Shown here: positions 1-7,062 of the stretch, one piece after another
Layout of the letters: each line of letters opens with the position of its first letter
Numbering within the stretch: the first letter of the stretch is position 1
DNA from: Rickettsiales bacterium
GTDB taxonomy: Bacteria > Pseudomonadota > Alphaproteobacteria > Rickettsiales > UBA3002
Direction of reading: 5' to 3'
NCBI GenBank assembly: GCA_027489915.1
Contig: JAIXZB010000111.1
Location: 1-18,229, forward strand
Length of the DNA stretch: 18,229 nt
Notes under the pieces: generated by a model
Told to the model about the DNA's origin: nothing
Databases searched by the model: none
What the model saw: only the letters and a program-made list of their open reading frames with translations
Program-made: the position numbers and the translations under genes

Positions 1-421
1 AGATACTTTGGTGGATACGATGAAAACTGAAAATCAAAAATTCGCCAGACACGCGCCAGATAACTGCCTACCGCAGCATACATAAACCCCGAAAACAGGG
101 GCACTCCGCCAATACGCAGTATATTATCTTCAGGATAAATCCACGACCCCACGTGGGTTTTAAATATCTCCATTACTGTTCCCACCACATGAAAAATGAG
201 AATAATTTTAGCCTCCTCCCATGTTTCAAGCCGCAGCAATATAAGACTTATCTGAATAATACATGCACCCAGAACCAAAAATCATACCGCGCAAGCTCTG
301 CATGTGAGGGGTAAAAGCAATGCGTTGCCACGGGCATTGCCACCATTAACCCACCAAAAAGGCAAGCCCATGCTTGCTTTAAGCCGAACCACCAGAATTC
401 TTTTACAAACTGCATCATCAT
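1..421 (-). pseudogene. DUF817 family membrane protein, frameshifted and cut by the window edge
   Basis: Reading the minus strand from the ATG triplet at 421-413 gives an N-terminus containing FWWFGLKQAWACLFGG and then ELARYDF, which I recognise as the start of DUF817 integral membrane proteins (function unknown). This frame stops at 248-250. The next frame continues the family sequence without a stop to base 1, with LLRLETWEEAK, FHVVGTVMEIFK, HVGSWIYPEDN, RIGGVPLFSGFMYAAVGSYL and ARVWRIFDFQFSSYPPKY. The switch is needed at the A5 run at 277-281 (T5 on the coding strand). One more T would restore Asp-Phe-Leu-Val-Leu-Gly. The gene is either a recent pseudogene or carries a sequencing or assembly error. 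AAGG about 11 bases upstream of the first ATG could be its ribosome binding site. It is divergent from pyrB. The family call is from remembered consensus, not a search. Confidence 0.8.
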
Positions 422-451
422 CGTTCTGGCCTTGTTGCCTTAAATTTTACT

Positions 452-473
452 AGCGTTTTCAGCATCAAACGCT
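452..473. promoter_or_regulatory. Perfect 7-bp inverted repeat upstream of pyrB
   Basis: AGCGTTT (452-458) and AAACGCT (467-473) are exact inverted copies separated by 8 bases, 19 bases before the pyrB start and about 30 bases upstream of the divergent DUF817 start. It could be an operator between the two divergent genes or an RNA hairpin in the pyrB leader. No T-run follows, so it is not a classical terminator. The role is inferred from position only. Confidence 0.35.
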
Positions 474-491
474 TAACCCATAGAGTTACGT

Positions 492-1433
492 ATGGCAACC
501 GCACCCAACACCCCCGCCCTGCCCCACCATCTGCTCGGGATTGAAGGGCTTTCTGCAGAGCAGATTCTGCATATACTTTCCGTTGCTGAAACCTACGTCG
601 AGCGTAATCGCCAGCGCGATAAGAAGCATAAAATTCTTCAAGGCCGCACCCTTATCAATCTATTCTTTGAAAACTCCACCCGCACCCGCACCAGCTTCGA
701 GCTTGCAGGAAAACGGCTGGGGATGGATGTTATCAATATCTCAGCCAGCGTTTCCTCCATCAGCAAAGGTGAAACCCTGCTTGATACTGCGATGACGCTA
801 AACGCCATGCATGCGGATGTGATTGTGGTGCGCCACTCGCAAGCAGGCGCAGTGCAGTTGATAGCTGAAAAAGTAAGTGCCAGCGTCATCAACGCAGGTG
901 ACGGCGCGCATGAACATCCCACGCAGGCATTGCTCGATGCACTCACTATTCAGCGTGCTAAGGGTGCAATGAAGGGACTAAAAGTGGCCATCTGCGGCGA
1001 TATCGCTAATAGCCGTGTTGCACGCAGCAATGTGCATCTGCTGAAAACACTCGGCGCACATGTCACCCTCATCGCCCCACCCACTCTAATGCCCACGGGT
1101 GTTGATGGGTTTGGCGCTGAGTACACCACCGATATGAAAATGGGACTGAAAAATGCCGATGTGGTGATGATGCTACGCATCCAGCACGAACGTATGAAGG
1201 GCTCTGGCATCGCCAGTGTACGCGATTATTTCCTCCGCTACGGCCTCAGCTACGATAAACTCTCCGCCGCCAAGCCCGATGCACTCATCATGCACCCCGG
1301 CCCCATGAACCGTGGTGTCGAAATCGATACCGATGTCGCCGATGACATCAATCGCAGCGCCATCCTCGATCAGGTAGAAATGGGCGTTGCCGTGCGTCAG
1401 GCGATATTAGAATTGTGTATGGTGGAAAGATGA
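492..1433 (+). CDS. pyrB: Aspartate carbamoyltransferase catalytic subunit
   Basis: Condenses carbamoyl phosphate with L-aspartate to N-carbamoyl-aspartate, the first committed step of de novo UMP synthesis, in the cytosol. The 313-residue length is normal for the catalytic chain. Carbamoyl-phosphate binding motif FENSTRTRTS lies at residues 59-68, the catalytic-loop Lys92 is in SKGET, HPTQALLD is at 142-149, and the aspartate-domain motifs MLRIQHER and HPGPMNRGVEI are present. No PyrI regulatory subunit gene is in view. The ATG at 492 is preceded only by a weak AGAG. The stop TGA (1431-1433) overlaps the ATG at 1430 of the next gene, a sign of translational coupling. It heads a same-strand row that includes pyrC. 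Confidence 0.97.
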   Translation: MATAPNTPALPHHLLGIEGLSAEQILHILSVAETYVERNRQRDKKHKILQGRTLINLFFENSTRTRTSFELAGKRLGMDVINISASVSSISKGETLLDTAMTLNAMHADVIVVRHSQAGAVQLIAEKVSASVINAGDGAHEHPTQALLDALTIQRAKGAMKGLKVAICGDIANSRVARSNVHLLKTLGAHVTLIAPPTLMPTGVDGFGAEYTTDMKMGLKNADVVMMLRIQHERMKGSGIASVRDYFLRYGLSYDKLSAAKPDALIMHPGPMNRGVEIDTDVADDINRSAILDQVEMGVAVRQAILELCMVER

Positions 1434-1963
1434 GTCGATATCTTAAGCCACTTGGGACTAAGAGCAGCAGATTCCTACTCTGTCTTTTTCTTGCTCTGCA
1501 ATCTCCTTATGCAATTGCTGGAGAATATCCATATGAAGAGTTTCTTCCAACAGTCGAAGAGACGTATAATGACTGCAAGAACGCTATAATTCTCGCAGAC
1601 AAAGGAGATATGGAAAACTACTATAAAAGCGACTGCTCTATTATGGCACGTACTATTTTTTCATCTGTAATATTGGCTACATGGGTAACTCCGAGCACGT
1701 CAAAAAATTCTACCGAAAAAGAAAGGCTTATTGCTCATACGCAAGGCCAGTTAATTGATGATATAATTAGCAAACGCTTTTGTTTTCTTAAAACGATAAA
1801 CCAAAAAGAATCTCAAGACCTGCAAATTGCCAAAAGATTCGTAGAAGTAATTGATAAGTACAGAAATAACTCTCAATTTAATTTCTCTAAAAACGGCATG
1901 CTATCAAGGACTCCTTTTGCTATGGTAAGCATACTTCAAGATGGCTGCATACTGGATAAATAA
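1430..1963 (+). CDS. Secreted small cysteine-containing protein, possibly Rap1a/Tai-like
   Basis: I start it at the ATG at 1430, which forms an ATGA overlap with the pyrB stop, rather than the in-frame ATG at 1415 inside pyrB; this gives 177 residues. Residues 14-30 form a signal peptide (FLLCLFLALQSPYAIA) with a likely cut after Ala-Ile-Ala30. The mature part has four cysteines (49, 69, 118, 173). Their layout, with an early Cys, a Cys before a hydrophobic helix, an Arg-Phe-Cys segment and a final Cys near the end, resembles the Rap1a/Tai family known as immunity proteins to type VI amidase effectors. That assignment is pattern recognition without a search and is tentative. The gene is markedly AT-richer than its neighbours (20 of 60 bases are G or C at 1801-1860, against 36 of 60 in pyrC at 2281-2340), which suggests later insertion. 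The pyrC start follows its stop by 2 bases. No toxin partner is seen nearby. Confidence 0.8.
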   Translation: MSRYLKPLGTKSSRFLLCLFLALQSPYAIAGEYPYEEFLPTVEETYNDCKNAIILADKGDMENYYKSDCSIMARTIFSSVILATWVTPSTSKNSTEKERLIAHTQGQLIDDIISKRFCFLKTINQKESQDLQIAKRFVEVIDKYRNNSQFNFSKNGMLSRTPFAMVSILQDGCILDK

Positions 1964-1965
1964 TT

Positions 1966-3288
1966 ATGACCCACTTCACCAAACCCACCCGCAACACACA
2001 TGGCAAAAAAACTGCCTTCACCAATGCGCGCCTGATTGACCCTGAATCAGGGCTGGATGCACAAGGCGGCTTAATGGTGGTAGATGGAAAAATAGCCGAT
2101 TTTGGGGAAACCATTTTCAACAATGGCACGGGCGATGCGGAAGTGATTGATTGCGGCGGCCATGTGCTGTGTCCGGGGTTGCTCGATATTCAGGTGCATT
2201 TCCGCGAACCAGGGCAGGAATTCAAAGAAACCATCGAAACAGGATCCATGAGCGCCGCAGCAGGTGGTGTTACCACCGTTGCCACCATGCCCAACACCAA
2301 GCCCGTGGTCGATGATATTACGGTGCTCGCCTTCCTCGCTAAACGCGCCACCGAAACAGGCTACGTGAATATCCGCCCCTACGCGGCCATCACCAAAGGG
2401 CAAAAGGGCGAAGAGCTTACCGAAATGGGGATGTTGGTCGATGCAGGTGCGTGTGGTTTCACCGATGATGGATTGCCCGTAATGAACGCGCAGGTGATGC
2501 GTCAGGCGCTCACCATGGGTAAGGCGCTTGGTGTGCCCATCGCGCAGCACGCCGAAGATCACAACCTTTCCTGCGGCGGTTGCATGAACGAGGGCTGGGT
2601 TGCCACCAAGCTTGGCCTCAAGGGTATTCCGAACGTTTCCGAAGCGGTCATTGTCGCGCGCGATATTTTACTCGCCGAGCTTACGGGCGCGCATTACCAC
2701 GTGCTGCATATCTCCACCAAAGAAGCAGTCGAACTGGTGCGATGGGGTAAGAAAAAAGGCATCAACGTCACTGCCGAAGTGGCCCCGCATCATTTCATCC
2801 TCACCGATGAGGCAGTGATTGATTACCGCACCTTCAGTAAAATGAACCCGCCCCTGCGCGCTGAATCCGATCGCCTGGCGCTGATTGAAGGGCTGAAAGA
2901 TGGCACCATCGATGCCATCGCCACCGACCATGCCCCTCACGATGCCGATTCCAAGCGCGTGCCGATGGATATGGCCAGCTTCGGCATCGTAGGGTTAGAA
3001 ACCATGCTGCCACTCTCGCTCATGCTCCATCAGCAGAAACATCTTAGCTTGCGCGATGTGCTGGCCTCCATGACTTACAAAGCTGCTGATATCATCCACG
3101 CCAATGCGGGCCGCCTGAAAAAAGGTGCTCCTGCCGATTTAGCGCTCATTGATTTGAACGCGAAGTGGACGGTGCAAAACGACACATTGCACAGCAAATC
3201 CAAGAACTCGCCCTTCGATGGGCTTGAAGTGCAAGGCCGCGCGATACGCACGATAGTCGGTGGTGAAACGGTGTACCGCTTTGCCTAA
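1966..3288 (+). CDS. pyrC: Dihydroorotase, class I type
   Basis: Interconverts N-carbamoyl-aspartate and dihydroorotate, the step after PyrB, as a metal-dependent amidohydrolase in the cytosol. At 440 residues it fits the class I (AllB/PyrC-like) family. Visible landmarks are DIQVHFREPG (74-83), GGVTTVATMPNT (100-111), GFTDDG with the likely bridging Asp167, QHAED with His195, LHIS with His248, and ATDHAPH with Asp321. The metal-binding His-x-His of the family is Gln76-Val-His78 here (codon CAG at 2191-2193), a change I also associate with a subgroup of alphaproteobacterial sequences. All other expected ligands are present, so I call it dihydroorotase, though weak or altered activity is possible. 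It begins 2 bases after the preceding small gene, in one transcription row with pyrB. Confidence 0.92.
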   Translation: MTHFTKPTRNTHGKKTAFTNARLIDPESGLDAQGGLMVVDGKIADFGETIFNNGTGDAEVIDCGGHVLCPGLLDIQVHFREPGQEFKETIETGSMSAAAGGVTTVATMPNTKPVVDDITVLAFLAKRATETGYVNIRPYAAITKGQKGEELTEMGMLVDAGACGFTDDGLPVMNAQVMRQALTMGKALGVPIAQHAEDHNLSCGGCMNEGWVATKLGLKGIPNVSEAVIVARDILLAELTGAHYHVLHISTKEAVELVRWGKKKGINVTAEVAPHHFILTDEAVIDYRTFSKMNPPLRAESDRLALIEGLKDGTIDAIATDHAPHDADSKRVPMDMASFGIVGLETMLPLSLMLHQQKHLSLRDVLASMTYKAADIIHANAGRLKKGAPADLALIDLNAKWTVQNDTLHSKSKNSPFDGLEVQGRAIRTIVGGETVYRFA

Positions 3289-3307
3289 CCTCACATAGCA
3301 GGCAAAA

Positions 3308-4717
3308 ATGCTGTTTAACTCTTACAGTTTTCTGCTGCTATTCTTACCCCTTACGCTAGCAGTATTTTATGGCCTGCTGCTCAAGCGCAGCAGCAACGCT
3401 GCAATTTTAGGATTGGGGTTATGCTCGCTTGCGTTTTATGCATGGTGGGATGTATCCAACCTCCCCCTACTTCTTATCTCCATCACCTGCAATTTCATAC
3501 TAGCGCAGCGCATGGCGCGCAGCGATGGGCTGAAGCGCCGCATACTGTTTGGGGTGGGTATTGTTGCTAACCTTATCCTGCTTGGCATTTTCAAATACGC
3601 AGGTTTCATCACCAGTAATTTGCACAGTATTTCTGCCTCCATCCCCGTCATCCATTTTGCACTGCCACTTGCGATTTCATTTTTTACATTTCAGCAAATT
3701 TCATTTCTGCGTGGGGTGTATGAACAGCGCGATTACATGCCCCGCTTTGTGCGCTACGCCACCTTCATCAGTTTTTTCCCGCACCTGATTGCAGGGCCGA
3801 TTCTTCACCACAAAGAAATTCAGCCTCAGTTTGCCAATCTTGCGCGCATCGTGCCATGGGCAAGCATCGCGGCGGGTATCACACTATTCACCATTGGCCT
3901 GTTCAAAAAAGTCATGATTGCCGACCCCATCGGTATGCTCGCCGACCCGATCTATGCAAGTGCAACACAAGGCCTTCCCCTCACCGCACTTGAAGCATGG
4001 AGCGCTGCGTTTCTGTACGGATTCCAGCTCTATTTCGATTTTTCCGGCTATAGCGATATGGCGATTGGGCTTGCAGGTATGTTTGGCATTCAGTTTCCCA
4101 AAAACTTCAACTCCCCTTACCGCGCCATGTCTATCGCCGATTTCTGGCGGCGCTGGCACATCACACTGTCTCAATTCCTGCGCGATTTTCTCTATATCCC
4201 GTTAGGGGGTAACCGCAGAGGTATCCCGCGTACATTATTGAACCTCACCATCACCATGGCACTGGGAGGGCTGTGGCATGGAGCAAGCTGGAATTTTCTC
4301 ATCTGGGGGCTGATACATGGTGTTTTGCTTGCCATCCACGCCCTGTGGCATCGCACGGGCTATAAGCTTCCCCCTATTCTCGCATGGGCACTTACCCTTC
4401 TATGCGTTATGGCCGCATGGATATGGTTCCGTGCACCTGATATCGCATCGGCGCTGGCGCTGTATGGTGCTATGTTTTCGCTCCCCGTTCTTTCCTCCAC
4501 CCTGCTACCCAGCATTACTTGGATTATGGGTGCGGCAGCGCTATGTGTGATAATCCCAAATGGTTTTTCCTGGGTGCATGAAACTGCTATTCCTTTTGGC
4601 CGCGCCTCGCTCCGCTACAGCCATTCACTGCTTATCTGGGCTGGCGTCACACTCAGCTTTCTTATTGCCTTCGCATATATGTCGCGCCTTTCCATCTTTT
4701 TGTATTTTAATTTCTGA
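3308..4717 (+). CDS. MBOAT family membrane O-acyltransferase (AlgI/DltB-like)
   Basis: A polytopic inner-membrane protein of 469 residues with many hydrophobic helices. It carries the MBOAT core: SPYRAMSIADFWRRWHITLS (His284) and, further on, GGLWHGASWNF with the invariant catalytic-type His324. FDFSGYSDMAIG and FPKNFNSPYR are typical of the AlgI branch. Such proteins move acyl groups, often acetyl, across the membrane to a carrier or partner that acylates an exported polysaccharide or cell-wall polymer. The acceptor here is not shown by the sequence. AGG 7 bases before the ATG is a plausible ribosome binding site. It starts 19 bases after pyrC and its TGA stop overlaps the next ATG by one base, so it is tightly coupled to the SGNH-like partner. 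No alginate or dlt genes are in view. Confidence 0.93.
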   Translation: MLFNSYSFLLLFLPLTLAVFYGLLLKRSSNAAILGLGLCSLAFYAWWDVSNLPLLLISITCNFILAQRMARSDGLKRRILFGVGIVANLILLGIFKYAGFITSNLHSISASIPVIHFALPLAISFFTFQQISFLRGVYEQRDYMPRFVRYATFISFFPHLIAGPILHHKEIQPQFANLARIVPWASIAAGITLFTIGLFKKVMIADPIGMLADPIYASATQGLPLTALEAWSAAFLYGFQLYFDFSGYSDMAIGLAGMFGIQFPKNFNSPYRAMSIADFWRRWHITLSQFLRDFLYIPLGGNRRGIPRTLLNLTITMALGGLWHGASWNFLIWGLIHGVLLAIHALWHRTGYKLPPILAWALTLLCVMAAWIWFRAPDIASALALYGAMFSLPVLSSTLLPSITWIMGAAALCVIIPNGFSWVHETAIPFGRASLRYSHSLLIWAGVTLSFLIAFAYMSRLSIFLYFNF

Positions 4718-5694
4718 TGCAACTTAGCCCTCAACAGTTTGTTCGCTATTTCCTGCGCGTGTTTGTGGCACTCGTTATCATGCTCACCGCATTCCAGCTT
4801 TGGCTCGATCCCTTCTGGGCATGGCGCAAGAATCCTCCGTGGCTTGCGTGGCATGGTGGGCATAACTGGAATCTTGATATTCGTATGCGCACCGCCAAGC
4901 CGCTTCAGCTTCTCACGCGCAACCCCACTACCATCCTCATAGGCTCATCGCGCACCTATCATGGGTTTGATGTGAGCACGATGCCACGCACCTATAACCT
5001 CGGCATCTCTGGCTTACGTATTCGCGAACTGGATGCATATGCGCGTTACGCGATGATGCATACGGAAGTGAAGCACATTGTTATTGGTCTTGATTATTTC
5101 ATGTTCGATGCACGCCACTCCACGGTTGCAGGCTTTAATCCCGCCCTGACTCATTCTCGTTACTTATTCGACGCTATTCCTTCCGCACTCTATTCAGCCG
5201 ATGCACTGAGCGGCACACGTTATGCTATCAAAGGGAATAAAGCACGCGAAGGGGTGTGGGATTATAACGGGCATAAGGCATTGTTACCCATTACACAGGA
5301 AAAGATTCCCGCAATGCTCGAAGCTGAACGCGAGAATCTGTCACTCGCTGAAGTAAGTATCGATCCCTACGATAGCAGTTACAACGTATTATCTTCGCTT
5401 CTTTTCCATGCTTATGAGGCTGGAGTAAAGGTAACGCTTTATCTCTCGCCCGTACATCCAGCACAATACGATATACTGAAGCGTGAGGGTTCTCTTGATC
5501 GTTTCGAAGCATGGAAATCCATCCTGCACAAACGAGCGAAAGACCAACATGTGACGCTAAATGATTTTACGGAATTTCGTTTTGGTGATGAAACAGATGT
5601 TCTAAAAAACGGTAGCACAGCGCATTGGCAAGATATTACGCACTTCACGCCCAAAGCTGGAGCGATGTTACTTAACGAGTTGCAGGTAAGGTAA
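4717..5694 (+). CDS. SGNH-like membrane-anchored partner of the MBOAT acyltransferase
   Basis: A 325-residue protein with one N-terminal membrane anchor (about residues 10-30, FLRVFVALVIMLTAFQLWL), so the rest probably lies in the periplasm. The SGNH-type first block appears as ILIGSSRTYHGFD with Ser78 in the nucleophile position. YNLGISGLRIRE follows, and WQDITHF near the end supplies Asp306 and His309 of a Asp-x-x-His motif. This set matches the AlgJ/AlgX/DltD-like proteins that take the acyl group from an MBOAT protein and place it on a glycan. The TGATG stop-start overlap with the MBOAT gene supports a working pair. The first block reads Gly-Ser-Ser instead of Gly-Asp-Ser, as is usual for this branch. 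Substrate unknown. Confidence 0.8.
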   Translation: MQLSPQQFVRYFLRVFVALVIMLTAFQLWLDPFWAWRKNPPWLAWHGGHNWNLDIRMRTAKPLQLLTRNPTTILIGSSRTYHGFDVSTMPRTYNLGISGLRIRELDAYARYAMMHTEVKHIVIGLDYFMFDARHSTVAGFNPALTHSRYLFDAIPSALYSADALSGTRYAIKGNKAREGVWDYNGHKALLPITQEKIPAMLEAERENLSLAEVSIDPYDSSYNVLSSLLFHAYEAGVKVTLYLSPVHPAQYDILKREGSLDRFEAWKSILHKRAKDQHVTLNDFTEFRFGDETDVLKNGSTAHWQDITHFTPKAGAMLLNELQVR

Positions 5695-5696
5695 GC

Positions 5697-5726
5697 GGTG
5701 ATCTAGGCGGGGGTCGAACTCGTCAC
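5697..5726. repeat. Decayed copy of the tRNA-Lys 3' end
   Basis: This 30-base stretch matches 25 of 30 bases of 5799-5828, which is the 3' end of the tRNA-Lys gene (the end of CCA, discriminator, acceptor strand and T arm), in the same orientation and 102 bases away. The mismatches break the T stem, and no matching 5' acceptor half can be found, so it cannot fold as a tRNA. It may be a remnant of a tandem tRNA duplication, or an attachment-site scar such as integrating elements leave at tRNA 3' ends. No integrase is in the window. Confidence 0.7.
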
Positions 5727-5741
5727 TACGCTTTGCGTAGT
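5725..5741 (+). terminator. Hairpin after the MBOAT/SGNH pair, possible terminator
   Basis: ACTACGC and GCGTAGT form a perfect 7-bp stem around a TTT loop, about 30 bases after the stop of the SGNH-like gene, followed by pyrimidine-rich ACTTCTATTACTT. The tail is not a clean T-run, so termination is likely but not certain. It may also serve the tRNA-Lys transcript arriving from the other strand. Confidence 0.4.
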
Positions 5742-5797
5742 ACTTCTATTACTTGCGCGGGTTCTTATGACCCCTATTGCAATAATGTGAGAATAAA

Positions 5798-5873
5798 TGG
5801 TGATCCGGGCGGGGGTCGAACCCGCGACAATTCGATTAAAAGTCGAATGCTCTACCAACTGAGCTACCGGATC
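5798..5873 (-). tRNA. tRNA-Lys (anticodon UUU)
   Basis: On the minus strand the 76 bases fold as a full cloverleaf. The acceptor GATCCGG pairs with CCGGATC, followed by discriminator A and an encoded CCA. The D arm is GCTC-AGTTGGTA-GAGC. The anticodon arm TTCGA/TCGAA holds loop CTTTTAA with anticodon TTT at 5838-5840. The T arm GCGGG/CCCGC holds loop TTCGACC. It reads the lysine codons AAA and AAG. It lies between the convergent ends of the plus-strand row and tgt, on the same strand as tgt, and seems to have its own promoter. Confidence 0.96.
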
Positions 5874-5904
5874 ACATGGGCCAAAGGGCTGAGTTAAGGG
5901 CTGC

Positions 5905-5932
5905 ACCTTACGAATAATGATTGCTTTGTCAA
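5905..5932 (-). promoter_or_regulatory. Possible promoter of tRNA-Lys
   Basis: On the minus strand a perfect -35 box TTGACA (5927-5932) is followed after 16 bases by TAAGGT (5905-5910), a weak -10 box. Transcription would begin near 5898, about 25 bases before the tRNA. This would let the tRNA be made independently of tgt upstream. Confidence 0.45.
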
Positions 5933-5952
5933 GCTGGCGCGAGATTTTTATC

Positions 5953-7062
5953 TCACTTTTGCCAATTCGCCCGCAACTGAGCGGCATGGGCGCTTAGTCT
6001 GCCCTCTTTAATAGCGGCGCGAATGCCCTGCATCAGCTCCTGATAATAATGCAGATTATGCTGCGTCAGCAGCATTGGCCCAAGCATTTCGCCCGATTTA
6101 AACAAATGATGCAAATAGGCACGGCTGTATCTCTGGCATACGGGCGAGGTAGAATTTGCATCAAGCGGCCTGTCATCATCGGCGTGGCATGCATTCTTGA
6201 TATTCAACTCGCCTGCATGCGTATACGCACGCCCAAACCGCGCCGAACGCGTTGGAATCACGCAATCGAACATATCAATCCCGCGCTCTACGGCACCTAA
6301 AATATCATCGGGCTTGCCCACTCCCATCAGGTAACGCGGAGCATGGGTTGGCATGTGGGGCATGGTAAAATCCAGCACACGGAACATTTCTTCTTGCCCC
6401 TCACCCACGGCAAGCCCACCCACGGCGTAACCATCAAAGCCAATATCCGTCAGCGCATCTATCGAGACTCGCCGCAAATCCTCGTAAACACTGCCCTGCA
6501 CAATCCCGAACAATCCATATCCAACGCGCTCTACAAATGCACACTTGGATCGCTTTGCCCAGCGCATCGAAAGTTCCATCGATGCTTTAGCAACCTCGTG
6601 GCTAGCAGGAAACGGCGTGCATTCATCAAACGCCATGGTGATGGTGCTTCCAAGCAAATGCTGAATTTCCATCGAACGCTCGGGGCTTAGCATATGGGCA
6701 CTGCCATCAATGTGCGATTGGAACGTCACGCCCTCTTCACTCATCTTGCGTAAGGCCGAAAGCGACATCACCTGAAATCCGCCCGAATCGGTGAGAATCG
6801 GGTGCGGCCAGTGCATGAATCTATGCAACCCACCCAGCGCACCAATACGCTCTGCCCCAGGGCGCAGCATCAAATGATAGGTATTACCGAGCACCACATC
6901 CGCGCCCGTCTCGCGCACGGCTTCGGGGTGCATGCCCTTCACCGTTGCAGCGGTTCCCACAGGCATAAAGGCAGGGGTACGAATTTCGCCATGGGCAGTG
7001 GCAATCACTCCCGTTCTGGCAGCGCCATCGGTGGCGTGCGTAGTGTAGGTGAATGGCGTCAT
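5953..7062 (-). CDS. tgt: Queuine tRNA-ribosyltransferase (tRNA-guanine transglycosylase)
   Basis: Swaps guanine-34 for preQ1 in tRNAs with GUN anticodons, the base-exchange step of queuosine synthesis, in the cytosol. The length of 369 residues is close to the E. coli enzyme (375). Catalytic parts are intact: Asp92 in DSGGFQV, the nucleophile Asp266 in DCVIPTR followed by SARFGRAYT, and PRYLMGVG. The structural zinc site is unusual. In the family it is Cys-x-Cys-x-x-Cys plus His, but here the segment is NSTSPVCQRYSRAYLHH, giving Ser304, Ser306, Cys309 and His335; the Ser codons are TCT (6151-6153) and TCG (6145-6147). The start ATG overlaps the queA stop as ATGA, so the two are coupled. Confidence 0.95.
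   Translation of the reverse strand: MTPFTYTTHATDGAARTGVIATAHGEIRTPAFMPVGTAATVKGMHPEAVRETGADVVLGNTYHLMLRPGAERIGALGGLHRFMHWPHPILTDSGGFQVMSLSALRKMSEEGVTFQSHIDGSAHMLSPERSMEIQHLLGSTITMAFDECTPFPASHEVAKASMELSMRWAKRSKCAFVERVGYGLFGIVQGSVYEDLRRVSIDALTDIGFDGYAVGGLAVGEGQEEMFRVLDFTMPHMPTHAPRYLMGVGKPDDILGAVERGIDMFDCVIPTRSARFGRAYTHAGELNIKNACHADDDRPLDANSTSPVCQRYSRAYLHHLFKSGEMLGPMLLTQHNLHYYQELMQGIRAAIKEGRLSAHAAQLRANWQK

Noticed and set aside
5703..5987. Open frame on the minus strand across the tRNA region
   Set aside because: Its middle is simply the translated tRNA-Lys gene and its copy, so it is not a protein gene.
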